Source: Thiosymbion sp942492625 (GTDB lineage: Bacteria; Pseudomonadota; Gammaproteobacteria; Chromatiales; Chromatiaceae). From it: a DNA stretch of 64,000 bases. Of the stretch, positions 8,590 to 18,377 are shown one piece after another; positions within the stretch are counted from its first letter, which is position 1, and the number at the start of each line of letters is the position of its first letter. A program made the translations under genes and the position numbers. The stretch spans positions 186,001 to 250,000 of the forward strand of contig CALOFM010000005.1 in NCBI GenBank assembly GCA_942492625.1, given 5' to 3'. Under the pieces are notes generated by a model. The model was not told the DNA's origin, did no database searches, and saw nothing but the letters and a program-made list of their open reading frames with translations.

Positions 8590-10221
8590 ATGTTGATGAT
8601 CAGGGACCTCTACGACTGGTTCGACCGCAACATCCTGGAGCTGGGAAGGGAGATGCGGCTGTCCTATCTGCCGCCGCTGATGGTCTATGTAGCCGCGGGG
8701 GTGTCGGGACTTACCAGCATCGTCGGAACCTTTTTCGTCAAGGACTATCTGGGGCTGTCCGCGGAATTCCTGGCGGCACTCGGATTCTGGGCAGGGATAC
8801 CCTGGGCGCTGAAGATGCCCCTGGGTCACCTGGTGGACCTTATCTGGCGCTACAAGTCGATCTTCGTCTATGTCGGGGCGACCCTGATCGCCGCCAGCCT
8901 GCTAATCATGGTGGGCCTGCTGAGCGACCCCGAGGCCATGCGCACCTTGATGCCCGTGGAGGCATGGTATGTGCTAAGCACCCTGCTCGCGCCCACGGGT
9001 TACGTGGTGCAGGACGTGGTCGCCGACGCCATGACCGTGGAGGCGGTCCCCCCACTCGACCAGGAGGGACAACCCTTCCCCGCGGATGAGCGGCGTCTGA
9101 TGCACACGACCATGCAGACCCTGGGGCGGGTGGCCATCATCGGGGGCGGCGTCTCGGTTGCCTTACTCAACGTCTTGCTGTTCCAAGGCGTGGAGGCCAT
9201 GCAGGAAGGGCAGAAGGCCGCCATCTATCTGCAGATCTACCAGCTCGCGCTCGTCATTCCCGTTGTCTCGGTGCTGGGTGTTCTGCTGGGTGGACTTCTC
9301 AAACAACGAGAGCTCAAGCGCCTGCGCTCCCACGGCTACGACGCGGCCGCAGCCCGACAGATGCTGTACGGCCACCAGGAGCGAATGGAGCCGAACTGGT
9401 GGATCCTCGGCGGCAGCCTGGCATTCGTGGTCTTCACCCTGTCCATGGGCCTGGGGGACGTGCCCTACAACCAGGAGATCATCTTCGCCGGGTCCATGCT
9501 GATCCTGGTGTTTCTCATCGCGAAGCTGATGCGGGAGCTCGCACCCGAGGCGAGACGCGTGTTGCTCGGCACGGCCATCATCATCTTCGTCTACCGCGCC
9601 ATGCCCACACCGGGGGCGGGACAAACCTGGTGGATGATCGACGAGATCATGTTCGACCAACAATTCCTGTCCGTGCTCTCCCTGATCAGCAGCGGGCTCA
9701 CCCTGTTCGGCATGTTCATCTTCCGCCGCTTCATGGCCGAGAAATCCATCGCCTATATCGTGGGCTTTCTCACCATCATCAGCACCTTGCTCGCCGTGCC
9801 CATCATCGGCATGTACTTCGGGCTGCACGAGTGGACGTCCGCCTACACCGGCGGCGTCGTGGATGCCCGCTTCATAGCCCTGGTGGACACGGCCATCGAA
9901 TCGCCCTTGGGACAGGTGGCAATGATCCCTATGCTTGCCTGGATCGCAAACTCCGCGCCCTCCCACCTCAAGGCGACCTTTTTCGCGGTCATGGCGTCGT
10001 TCACCAACCTGGCGCTGTCGCTGAGCCAGCTCGGCACCAAGTACATGAACCAGATCTTCGCCGTGACCCGCGAGGTGAAGGACCCGGACTCGGGCGCCGT
10101 CACGGTCCCCGCGGACTACTCGGAGCTCGGGTGGCTGATGATCACGGTGACGGCCCTCACCTTCCTGCTGCCGATGGCCGCGATCGCACTGGTGAAGATG
10201 ACGCGGCTGCGCAGCGCTTGA
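8590..10221 (+). CDS. BT1-family (folate/biopterin-like) MFS transporter
   Basis: About 543 residues with twelve predicted membrane helices, an MFS-type permease related to the BT1 folate/biopterin transporters found in protists, plants, cyanobacteria and many Chromatiales. Diagnostic stretches include 'FWAGIPWALKMPLGHLVD' near residue 75 and 'APTGYVVQDVVADAMTVEA' near residue 145. Two ATG codons (8590 and 8596) are possible; a TTG at 8575 is also open but lacks a ribosome site, so I chose 8590. It stands alone on the plus strand after the sigma-54 activator, separated by 330 bp that includes a dyad repeat. The bacterial substrate is not established; proton-coupled pterin or organic anion uptake is the family expectation. 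Confidence 0.8.
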   Translation: MLMIRDLYDWFDRNILELGREMRLSYLPPLMVYVAAGVSGLTSIVGTFFVKDYLGLSAEFLAALGFWAGIPWALKMPLGHLVDLIWRYKSIFVYVGATLIAASLLIMVGLLSDPEAMRTLMPVEAWYVLSTLLAPTGYVVQDVVADAMTVEAVPPLDQEGQPFPADERRLMHTTMQTLGRVAIIGGGVSVALLNVLLFQGVEAMQEGQKAAIYLQIYQLALVIPVVSVLGVLLGGLLKQRELKRLRSHGYDAAAARQMLYGHQERMEPNWWILGGSLAFVVFTLSMGLGDVPYNQEIIFAGSMLILVFLIAKLMRELAPEARRVLLGTAIIIFVYRAMPTPGAGQTWWMIDEIMFDQQFLSVLSLISSGLTLFGMFIFRRFMAEKSIAYIVGFLTIISTLLAVPIIGMYFGLHEWTSAYTGGVVDARFIALVDTAIESPLGQVAMIPMLAWIANSAPSHLKATFFAVMASFTNLALSLSQLGTKYMNQIFAVTREVKDPDSGAVTVPADYSELGWLMITVTALTFLLPMAAIALVKMTRLRSA

Positions 10222-10389
10222 GCAAATGCCGATTGAGCACCGCGAGCCGTCGAACCGCAAGGACCCGAATAGACAAGGAAATGCTGGGCCTGCGATGGAT
10301 GATCGGATTTAACCTCGTGTTTGAGACGGCGATGCTCTGGAAGATCGTTAGTTGATCAGGCAACGAAGGGCCGGATTCAGTTAGCTGCG

Positions 10390-11595
10390 TCACGCATAGA
10401 GCAGGAATGGCTGCCGGTCCCTGACCCAAGCGGTTTCATCAACCTCGAGGCGGGCCTCCAGATCACCCGGCCCGGCATTTGGATCGTCCACCCACTCGCG
10501 CAGGTAGGTCCCGCCGCTGAGCAGGTCGATGGCGAGCCGTTCGGTCTCGTACTCGTAGGGGAAGTCGCGCCAGATTTCGTAGCCCGGGTACTCCAAGCGC
10601 GCGGCTTTGAGCAGGAGGGCCGCGATCCGATAGGGCCGGAAGCGCTCGTGCCGGTAACGATCGTTGTCGGTATGGATCTGCAGCCCCGAGCACAGCTTTC
10701 CGGCGTGCTTGTGAAAGGTGGGCTCGAACCAGCAGGTACGAAGCACACAGCCTTCCAGCCACTGCGGTCGCAACGCGGACATGCGCCGAAGCACCCGTTC
10801 AATATCTACGTCCGGTGCGCCCATGACCTCCAGCGGCGTGGAGGTCCCCCGCCCCTCCGACAGGGTCGTCCCCTCGAACAGCACGGTACCGGGAAAACAC
10901 CGCGCCATGTTGAGGCTCGATGCGTTAGGGCTGGGATTCACCCAGGAAAGCTGGTGCAAGGGCCAGCCGCTGCCGGGAGCCTCGGCCGGTCGATAGCCAG
11001 CCATGGGCACGATCTCGAGTTCCAGATCCAGGCCCTTGGCATCGGCGAGCCAGAGAGCCAGCTCGCCGAAGGTGAGCCCGTGGCGCATGATCAAGGCCGC
11101 GGCACCAACGAAGCTCTCCCATCCCGGCTCCAAGATGCTGCCCTCGACGGGGCGGCCGGCTGGATTCGGGCGATCTAGCACCCAGAGGGCCTTGCCCCTG
11201 GCGGCGCAGGCATCCAACAGGTAAGCGAGCGTGGTCACATAGGTGTAGATGCGGGTCCCGATGTCCTGCAGGTCCACCAGCAGGACATCGAAGGTCTCCA
11301 GCATGGCGTCGGTGGGATACCGGACCTCGCCGTATAGGCTGAACACTGGGATTCCGTGGCGCGGGTCCCGATAGTCAGAGGTCTCGATCATGTTGTCCTG
11401 CTTGTCGCCGCGCATCCCATGCTGGGGACCGAAAGCCGCTGTGAGCTGCAGGTCCGCACGGCCCATCAGAGCGTCCAGCGTGTGCACAGAGTCTCCAGTC
11501 AGTGACGCGGTATGACCGAGCAAGGCGACACGCCGGCCTGCCAAGGCCGCCAAGCGGCCGGGATCCTGCAGCAGCGCATCGACACCCAGAAGCAT
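10390..11595 (-). CDS. namZ: DUF1343 protein, NamZ-type exo-N-acetylmuramidase
   Basis: 401 residues from the ATG at 11595. The open frame extends 51 codons further, but the family start is 'MLLGVDALLQDP', it has a purine-rich AGGCGGGG upstream, and the upstream gene ends at 11607. DUF1343 proteins characterised as NamZ cleave terminal N-acetylmuramic acid from peptidoglycan fragments. Visible family blocks are 'FGPQHGMRGDKQDNM', 'LLVDLQDIGTRIYTYV', 'DRPNPAGR' and 'FEGTTLSEGRGT'. No clear signal peptide is seen from this start, unlike many NamZ proteins, so it may act in the cytoplasm on recycled muropeptides. It forms a two-gene unit with the SnoaL-like gene upstream. Confidence 0.87.
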   Translation of the reverse strand: MLLGVDALLQDPGRLAALAGRRVALLGHTASLTGDSVHTLDALMGRADLQLTAAFGPQHGMRGDKQDNMIETSDYRDPRHGIPVFSLYGEVRYPTDAMLETFDVLLVDLQDIGTRIYTYVTTLAYLLDACAARGKALWVLDRPNPAGRPVEGSILEPGWESFVGAAALIMRHGLTFGELALWLADAKGLDLELEIVPMAGYRPAEAPGSGWPLHQLSWVNPSPNASSLNMARCFPGTVLFEGTTLSEGRGTSTPLEVMGAPDVDIERVLRRMSALRPQWLEGCVLRTCWFEPTFHKHAGKLCSGLQIHTDNDRYRHERFRPYRIAALLLKAARLEYPGYEIWRDFPYEYETERLAIDLLSGGTYLREWVDDPNAGPGDLEARLEVDETAWVRDRQPFLLYA

Positions 11596-11606
11596 GCGGC
11601 CCCGCC

Positions 11607-11972
11607 TCACTCGAACATCTGTCTGTACCAATGGGTATCGAACAGCGTCTCGATGCGTTGAATACGACCATCGACGACCCGCGACCACTGGGCCACTCTC
11701 GTGGACTCCTTGTCGGACAGCTGGGTGACGTAGACCAACAGATGACACACGTCCCGGCCGTCCACGAAAACCTTCAGCCGCTCGATGCCCTGGACGATTC
11801 CACCCATCAGGGACATATGCTGAATGAAGTCGTCAGCGGCGTCGAAGCTGGAGATGGGGCTCTCGTAGCGGAAGCCCTCGTCGGCCAGAAGGCTACGTGC
11901 CCGCTCGTAGTCGTGGGACGCGATAGCATCCAGATAATCGTCTACGGGCTGTCTCGCTGCGTTCCCGCTCAT
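11607..11972 (-). CDS. SnoaL-like / NTF2-fold protein
   Basis: 121 residues from the ATG at 11972 ('MSGNAARQPVDDYLDAI'). The open frame continues 50 codons upstream, but that part has no family character. The sequence has the helix-helix-beta layout of the SnoaL/nuclear transport factor 2 fold, starting with a 'DDYLDAIASHDYERARSLL' helix pair and ending in a strand with 'VVDGRIQRIETLFDTHWY'. Such small cone-shaped proteins act as isomerases, hydrolases or ligand-binding domains; the role here is unknown. It lies 11 bp upstream of the namZ gene on the same strand. This is the last normal-looking chromosomal gene before the tRNA-Lys fragment that bounds the accessory region. Confidence 0.72.
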   Translation of the reverse strand: MSGNAARQPVDDYLDAIASHDYERARSLLADEGFRYESPISSFDAADDFIQHMSLMGGIVQGIERLKVFVDGRDVCHLLVYVTQLSDKESTRVAQWSRVVDGRIQRIETLFDTHWYRQMFE

Positions 11973-12127
11973 GGTGAAAACCCCGGCCCCAGCACCAATT
12001 TCAAAGCGTATAAGGGATTGAGTCCCCGAAGGATATATGTTCGGAACCTTTGCCCCGGAATGGCTCCCCCTTGCCCACAAGGGATCCGTTACAACATCCC
12101 GGTCTGTCGCAACCGGTCGCAATTATG

Positions 12128-12174
12128 TGGTGCGCCCTGATGGACTCGAACCATCGACCACCTGATTAAAAGTC
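12128..12174 (-). repeat. 3' fragment of a tRNA-Lys gene: attachment site of an integrated element
   Basis: Reading the minus strand, 47 bases match the 3' part of tRNA-Lys: an anticodon loop with TTT (CTTTTAA), the T arm with GGTTCGAGTCC, and an encoded 3' CCA. The 5' half is missing: bases beyond 12174 do not pair with the anticodon stem. A 3' tRNA fragment directly next to a tyrosine integrase gene is the classic result of element insertion into a tRNA 3' end. The complete tRNA-Lys would lie at the other end of the element, outside the recognised features here. Confidence 0.8.
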
Positions 12175-12294
12175 GCAGATTCGGGCTTTTTCGCCATTTC
12201 GATACCCTTCGTTATCCCGCGATAACTCACTGCATTTCAATCGGTTGTCTTGCTATCCTTTGCGTTGGGGATACGCCCTGTTTCGAGTTCGTGT

Positions 12295-12316
12295 GGTTGC
12301 TCATTGGTTGCTCATT
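12295..12316 (+). repeat. tandem 11-bp direct repeat upstream of the integrase
   Basis: Two adjacent copies of GGTTGCTCATT end 14 bases before the GTG start of the integrase. Short direct repeats between att site and integrase are often integrase arm-type or excisionase sites; that role is inferred here. Confidence 0.4.
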
Positions 12317-12330
12317 TTCCGGGGGACGCT

Positions 12331-13282
12331 GTGAAGCTGACAAAACGCATTGTTGACGCGATTACCTATCAAGGCAAGGGGAACGCGGCGTTCTAGGGTT
12401 GGGATTCGGAGCTGAAAGGATTCGGCGTTCGCGTCTTACCGAGCGGGCGGAAAGCCTTCATTGTGACCTACCGTAGCGACGGACGGAAACGGTTTCTCAC
12501 CTTGGGGACCTACGGGCGGGACCTGACCGCAGATGAAGCCCGGCGCCGAGCCCTGGAAGTTATGGGCGACGTTGCCCGCGGCACCAACCCGGCAGAAAAT
12601 AGGAAGCAAGAAGCCCAGGGCGAAACCATGCGGGACCTGTGCGACGCCTACATGGAGCGGCACGGGCTCGCGAAAAAGAGAGCTGGGGACGATCAACGGC
12701 GAATCGACCGCTACATTCTGCCGGCGTGGGGCGGGCTCAAGGCGGCGGCGATCAAGCGGGCGGACGTTGCGGCCCTCCATTCGAAAATCGGCAAGCGGAG
12801 GCCCTACGAAGCGAACCGGGTTCTCGCCCTATGCTCGAGGATGTTCAACCTTGCCCGGCGCCGGGGCTTCGTCCCCGAGGGGCACCCGAACCCGGCCGCG
12901 GATATTGACCGATTCAAAGAACAAAAGCGGGACCGCTGGATTACACTGGAAGAGCTGCCCCGGCTGGCACAAGCGATCAACGAAGATCCGAACCAGTCGG
13001 CGCGCTTCGCCTTGTGGTTGTACTTGCTCACTGGCGCCCGCAAAACCGAGCTGTTGGGGGCACGTTGGGAGAATGTGAGCTTTGAGCGCGCGGAGCTTCG
13101 CTTACCCGATAAAAAAGCCGGGCGCGTTCATTACATACCCCTCAACGGCCCGGCCCTGGCGCTACTGCAAGAAATCCCGCGAGTAGACGGAAACCCGTTC
13201 ATCCTGTCCGGCAAGCTGCCCGGCGCCCACCTGGTGAATATCGCCAAGCCTTGGCAACGGGTCCGCAAGGCGGCCGGCGTGG
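12331..13282 (+). pseudogene. P4-type tyrosine integrase, broken by an amber codon and a 3' IS insertion
   Basis: Integrase of the P4/Bordetella-prophage type (DUF4102 N-terminal arm-binding domain, SAM-like core-binding domain, catalytic domain). It starts at GTG 12331 after GGGGGAC. Residues 1-21 (VKLTKRIVDAITYQGKG...) are followed by TAG at 12394, then the frame resumes with 'GWDSELKGFGVRVLPSG', normal for the family. Catalytic box I Arg is present in 'LLTGARKTELLGARW'. The gene is cut at about 13282 by the left inverted repeat of the next element, removing the HxxR motif and catalytic Tyr. With two independent lesions it cannot be active. Its position beside the tRNA-Lys fragment shows it once served the element inserted there. 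Confidence 0.85.
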
Positions 13283-15100
13283 CAAGCCGTTTACTTGGCG
13301 TGTTGATTCCGGAGCAAAACCCGATGTTCGTGTGGGCGCGTGGTCTCCGGATTCCACGCGCCTGAGCCCTGGTGTCCTGTTTCCAGGCAAAGTAGATGAT
13401 GTCTTCCAGCGCCACGCGCCCCTTGGCCAGCCCCAAGCGCATGGCGGGCGTCTTCTTGTCCTGTCCTATCAGCACGTAGTTGTAGAACACCCGGAATATG
13501 TCGATTGCGCGTAGGCTCGCCTTGTTATACAGCCAGGCGAGGTGGTCTTCGTCGTAGTCCCCGTAGCTAGTGAGATAGCAGACCGCCTTCTCCGGTTCGT
13601 TCATGCTCGGAAAGGGATGTGTGAGCCAACGGTCCTTCCACTGGCCAATCTCGGCCATGGCGTGAAGCCGTTCCTTGAACAGCAACAACCGTAACGCCTG
13701 TTGATCGAGATCTGGACGCTCTTCTTGGAGTGCGCGGAATGCCTGCCGGCTATCGGCGAGCGCCCGCTTGCGCTCGTCCACTGTCATGTCCTTGTTGATA
13801 CGCACGTAAAACGCGTCGCAGCGGCGATTCCGGATGTCTGGTTGAAAGGCGCCGAGGCAGACGGCGCGCATCCCGGCGTTTTGGTCGAGGAAGAAGCGGA
13901 TCTTCTCCGCGCCCGGGAGTAATCGTCGCAGGATAAAGAAGTGTCCGTACAAGGTGCACTCGGCATGGACCTGCATACCTGCGTCGGGCAGTTGCGTGGT
14001 GCGGTCAGGGACCTCGAAGTCCTCGATATCCTCTCGCGCTATGGCTTCATCGTAGCAGGCGGCTACCGGGCGCTGAGCGATTGATGCGTTCGGGGAACGG
14101 GGGTTGCCCGACGGTTCTGTACAGCGCCCTGGTAATCGGCCTCGAGCCAGAGCCGTGCGTGGCGCCGGAACGGATGCGGCAACTCAAGGTCACCGCAAGC
14201 CTGGGATTCGGTTTCGATCTGCGACGCCGCCAGGCTCGGATCGAAGTTGAGGTGCATACCAAAAACGTAGCCGGTGGCGTTGTCGGCGCTCCCGACGGCG
14301 GTCAATTGTACGTTGCGCTTGTCCTCCCGTCGGGTCCAGTTCACCGCGTAGTCCTGGCGGTCCACGCCGATGTACAGACGCGGAATCGACAAGCCCTCCT
14401 GCAGCCGGCGCTCGCGATGTGCGGCGAAGGCGAGACTCTGCCGATGGAGAAAATCAATCTCGTCATACGGTGTCTTGGGGTTGATGTCCGCTACTTCACC
14501 GATCCGGCGAAACGGCGCCTTGTTCATCAACAGCGAGAAGACGATCTTGTTTTTGTGTGGTGTACGCTGGCCCGCCGTGGCTTTGCGGACCGTAAAGGTC
14601 CTCCCGCAGGCCTTCCAGCGATAACGTTGCCCTCCTGAGGCGGTTCTGCCGAATGCTTGATACACGTTACTGTCGCTGCCGATGCCCACGCCCTGATTGT
14701 CGCAGGCGAGGTTCTCGCACGAGGGCGCCATTCTTGGCTCCAGATAGCTGGATAGCCTTTCCAACTCTTCGCGGATGGCCACGTTGCTCTTGACCGGTGG
14801 ATACTCCCCGCAGGCGTGGCAATGAAGCACCGGCAGGCCTTTTCCGGCGGCCCGAACGGCGTAACCGTCCTGCCCGCTGCCTGCTCCTTTTCTGGTTGTC
14901 GGGGCAGCGGGAACGTCGAAGTTCGGACAACCGGGATTCATGCAGAAATTTACCTGGATGCCGCCGCATGCAAGCGGAATCCGCGGCCTCGACCTTGAAG
15001 AAGATTTCTTCTGCAACGAATTTCCCCCACGGACACCGACGGATCGTGGGGATTGTGCGTGGTTCAGGGATCTATATCAACACGCCAAGTAAACGGCTTG
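13283..15100. mobile_element. insertion sequence with perfect 25-bp terminal inverted repeats, family not recognised
   Basis: The sequence at 13283-13307 is repeated in perfect inverted orientation at 15076-15100 (it begins CAAGCCGTTTACTTGG). The 1,818 bp between them carry one frameshifted transposase-like gene on the minus strand. The left end interrupts the integrase. I see no clear target-site duplication: the flanks are ...GGCGTGG and ACTGGG.... The lack of a duplication could mean later rearrangement, since IS5 debris begins immediately on the right and the rest of the integrase is not found there. Confidence 0.75.
13308..14941 (-). pseudogene. transposase-like protein with N-terminal zinc ribbon, frameshifted
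   Basis: Two overlapping frames together encode one protein of about 530 residues. The upstream part (frame ending at 14063; likely start ATG 14941, 'MNPGCPNFDVP') has paired Cys motifs in a zinc-ribbon arrangement (CMNPGCPNF..., HCHACGEYPP) like the N-termini of IS1-type and other insertion-element proteins. The downstream frame is open through 13976 and continues with 'AECTLYGHFF', 'IRFFLDQNAG' and 'DEDHLAWLYNKASLR'. The switch lies between about 14110 and 14063. It is either a decayed gene or a programmed frameshift; nothing obviously slippery was found. I do not recognise the family. The second frame has no stop before the inverted repeat, so the true C-terminus is uncertain. Confidence 0.55.
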
Positions 15101-15114
15101 ACTGGGACGTCCCG

Positions 15115-15843
15115 TTTCGCAAGCCGAGTTTGCGAGCAAGAAGAAGGTGACCCGCCGCGAGCGCTCCCGGCCGAGATGGAGCAACTCGTGCCGTGGGCGG
15201 CGCTGATCGCGGCGCTCATGCCGTTCTACTTCCCGGATGCGGGCACGGGGCGCGGCCGTCGCCCGATCGGCCTGGAGCGGATGCCGACTCCGGACTGGTC
15301 CACACCCTCGTCGGGACCGCCGCCAACGTCTCCGACGTGAGCCAGACCGAGCATCTGCTCCATGGCGAAGAGGAGGTCGTCTTCGCCAATGCCGGCTACA
15401 TTTGGGCGGACAAGCGCGTGAAGTGGCGCATCGCCATGAAGCGCGGCAAACTCAAGGCGATGGCGGAGGGGCCGCTGAAGGAATTGACGCGCCGCGCCGA
15501 ACGGCTCAAAGCGCAGCTTCGCTCGCGTGTCGAGCATCCATTTCATGTCATCAAGAACCTGTTCGGTCATCGCAAGGTCCGCTACAGGGGCCTGGCCAAG
15601 AACACCGCGCAGCTGCACTCCCTGTTCGCCTTGGCGAACCTGGTGATCGCCAAGAAGGTGTTGTTGGCTCTCAGCAGCCAAGGTGCGTCCGGAATCCAGG
15701 AAAAAGCGGAAAAGCCGCCTGTATCGCCGCCGAATCCCACCAGAACTGTCTGTGAAAAGCGATATCGCTCCATCCCTATTGTTTCAATGGCCAATCCGCG
15801 AAGCAACGGGCGGAAAACCCCGATTAAATTAGCGCTTCCTTAA
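15115..15843 (+). pseudogene. IS5-family transposase remnant
   Basis: Clear IS5-group DDE transposase pieces in more than one frame: the N-terminal 'QAEFASKKKVTRRER', then after a one-base loss 'AEMEQLVPWAALIAAL' and 'GRRPIGLERM', then a jump directly to the catalytic C-terminal part 'DSGLVHTLVGTAANVSD', 'VEHPFHVIKNLFGHRKVRY' and 'NTAQLHSLFALANLVIA'. About 100-120 codons of the middle, including the first catalytic Asp region, are missing. The inverted repeats of the parent element were not located. It abuts the right inverted repeat of the upstream IS, so the two elements were juxtaposed by insertion or deletion. Confidence 0.82.
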
Positions 15844-15953
15844 GGCAAGTTGCCATCGGCTAAGAGATACGCTGATCTGTTTGTATTGAACGGGCGGGCA
15901 GCGCGGTCGCGTTTTTTCGGCTGACTGCCGCTCCAAAATGCTCATAATTTAAT

Positions 15954-17510
15954 TTAAATTTCTGTCCAATCCTCTTGTATATAAACACAATACGTCCTTT
16001 CTCCCGCATTGGAAAGAGCGCCCCCTCTATTTGACATGCTAAGCAAAAGTTCATAAATTACGATCACGTTCAAGAAAATGCTGCGCGCCAGTTCACAATG
16101 TAATTCTTGCGCAGGTTTTTCGAAATATTTAGATTTTCGTAGCGCGACTCCTGAAAATCCGTCACCAAGTGATGAGTTGATCAACAGAGCGAGCCGCATG
16201 ACCGTTGAGATCAGAGGATTATGGTCTGGTTTGCCGGGGTCCTGGGAATCGATACCGAAACCCACCTTTGCGATGTGTCGCGCCAAGGATCGTCGCACGT
16301 CGGCGAAGGCATATTCGGTTGTGTTTTCCGAAGCGTATCGCCTGATGGGCGCTTGGTTCAAGTGCGCGGCATAGAGCCAAGTGATGGTCGTAGCGGCCAT
16401 GCAGAAGTGCAGATGATTGGTCACCGCATCGGGGTTGCGAGTCTGGGTATGAGCGCTACCGATCTCCTGTTTGATCTCTCGGAACCCGGCCTCGATTTTC
16501 CACCTCGCGGCATAATATTCGACGATCTGCTCGACGTTCAGATCCAGATCCGTGGTCACCAGCGCGACCCATTGTGTTCTGCGATAGACCCACACGACGC
16601 GCACACGGCAACGCAGGGTCTTGAGCATCACGATCCGCTCGGCGGCTTGCACCTCACGCAGGGCGCCGTAGACATGCACCGTGTAGGTCTTGGCCTGTTC
16701 GCGCATGGGCGCGGCCAGGTCCGCGGCGTTTCCGAGCCGTTTGCCGTATTTCCGCGGTCTTCCTGGCCGACCGGCGAGTGGTTCGGGGATGGCGTAGAGG
16801 GCGGCATTGACCCGCAGGCGCGAGAGCAGATCGACGCGTCTGCCCAGTCGCTCACGCAGCGGCTTGAACAGTCCGTTGTTGCCGAACCAGCTGTCGGCGA
16901 CCACCAATATCGGCGCCTCGGCGAAGACGCCACCCAAGCGCCCGATCAGCTCGACGGCCTGCGCAAACTTGCTGCGAAAGACCACCGCCTTGCCGCGCAC
17001 CCGGATACAAGCGCTACGCAAGCTCTTGCGGCGCAGGTAAAACGCGAAGGCCAACGGCACACAGCTCCAGCGTCCGTGAATCCGCATGAGCAGCCCCACC
17101 GTGACGATGGTCTGCGCCCAAGGCCAGCGTGTCTGACTCGTCTTCGCCGCATGGTCGAACGTCCTTTGGCAGGCGAAGATCTTCTTGCCCGTCTTCGGGT
17201 TGATGGAATCGTCGAGCCCCGGCAGCAACCGTCCGGCAACCAACGGGCTGGGGATCGCCCGCCACAGCGCCTCCCGGACGCCATCCCACGGCAGCTTCAC
17301 CGAGGCCATGAAGGTGTAGTAACGCCATTGGGCGATACTCACCCCGAACAGCGTCTCGATGGCACGCAGCAGATTGGAGGTGCGCGAGACGGTGATTGGC
17401 ACCAGGATCGCTTTGAGCGTCAGCACAAACCAATGAAAGCGTTCCTGGCCATGGTCGGTGAGCGGAAAAAGGAATTGGAAATCGCGAGCGAGGGTGGGTA
17501 AGATTGACAT
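15954..17510 (-). mobile_element. IS4-family transposase gene, apparently intact
   Basis: 518-residue DDE transposase of the IS4 superfamily. The IS4 signature Y-(2)-R-(3)-E-(6)-K is present in 'YAARWKIEAGFREIKQE', with the first catalytic Asp likely in 'LPGLDDSINPKTGKK' and another in 'ILVVADSWFGNN'. The length is longer than many IS4 proteins; the last 40 residues are AT-rich and may run past the original stop, since the frame continues into flanking DNA before TAA-free sequence ends at 15954. Flanks (15850-15950, 17511-17670) are AT-rich. I searched them by eye for terminal inverted repeats and found none I would trust. Whether the element is mobile is therefore open. Confidence 0.85.
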
Positions 17511-17669
17511 CGAATAGGGGCTCTTTTCGCTGGATAATCATTGTGCTTAAGCAACTTTGATTATACCGCGTATTGAGCCCTTATTCACGATTAACTGCTT
17601 GATTTCGAATTGAATAAACCAGCCACCATGGTTAATGAAATCGATCGCGCAATAGTTATTCATGGAATG

Positions 17670-18377
17670 CTAATATTGTTTTTTTTGAGGCTCGATACGC
17701 AGATCCGAGACCTCCTTGGAGAGCAGGTTTGCGCGTTCACCAATCCGATCCACCTCGGCAGAACCATCCCCGTGTCCGACCGTTCTATGCGGCGCCTCGC
17801 TTGGGCCGGAGATCCGCCGGGCCTGCTGCAAGGCCATCTCTGAGCGGTGCAGTGCCTCATCCGCCCGCTGCATGAAACGCTCGAGCTTGAGATTGAGCTC
17901 GTAGAGCTTGTGGTGCTGCTTATCCTCAGGAGCGGTAGCAGCGAGCGGCGTATTCGCCGGCTTTCGTCCCGCAGCCAGGGCATCGGCGAGCTTCATCAGT
18001 CTCTCAATATCTCCCTTTCCAACAATGGAACGCCGATTCTTGAAGGCGTCCACCATTCTTGGAATCTGGGCCCGGACGGCCGCGATTAACTTCACCATAG
18101 GCTCGGAGACCGGAACGGTCCCCGCGATCGCCTGATTCAGCATTTTCTCGACTTTCCAGGCCATCTCGGAGAGGTCGAGGGCCTTGACCATGCGACCGCT
18201 GCCTTTGAGAGTATGAAAGCTTCGGCGGATCTCGGTCAGGGTCTTCTTGTTTCCTGGATTATTCGTCCAGGTTCTCATTTCGTTGTCGATAATCTCAAGA
18301 AGCTCTTCTACCTCTTGGAGGAAGACATCGACAATCTCGTCCTCGCTAGTCGGAATATGCCAACGATCTGGAGCCAT
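17670..18377 (-). CDS. Hpt (histidine phosphotransfer) domain protein
   Basis: 235 residues. The N-terminal 110 residues form an Hpt four-helix domain with the phospho-acceptor His55 in 'RRSFHTLKGSGRMV', close to the Hpt modules of ChpA/PilL-type chemotaxis kinases that control twitching motility. The remaining half is a charged helical, coiled-coil-like region ('KLYELNLKLERFMQRADEAL') with no response-regulator or kinase domain. It could be a stand-alone phosphorelay intermediate or a detached piece of a ChpA-like kinase; the start ATG at 18377 and a proper end argue against simple truncation. It lies among IS elements with no partner kinase in sight. It has lower GC towards its 3' end. Confidence 0.7.
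   Translation of the reverse strand: MAPDRWHIPTSEDEIVDVFLQEVEELLEIIDNEMRTWTNNPGNKKTLTEIRRSFHTLKGSGRMVKALDLSEMAWKVEKMLNQAIAGTVPVSEPMVKLIAAVRAQIPRMVDAFKNRRSIVGKGDIERLMKLADALAAGRKPANTPLAATAPEDKQHHKLYELNLKLERFMQRADEALHRSEMALQQARRISGPSEAPHRTVGHGDGSAEVDRIGERANLLSKEVSDLRIEPQKKQY

Noticed and set aside
15850..17600. Terminal inverted repeats of the IS4-family element
   Set aside because: Short similarities such as GCAAGTTGCC against AAGTTGCTTAAG were too weak to define ends.
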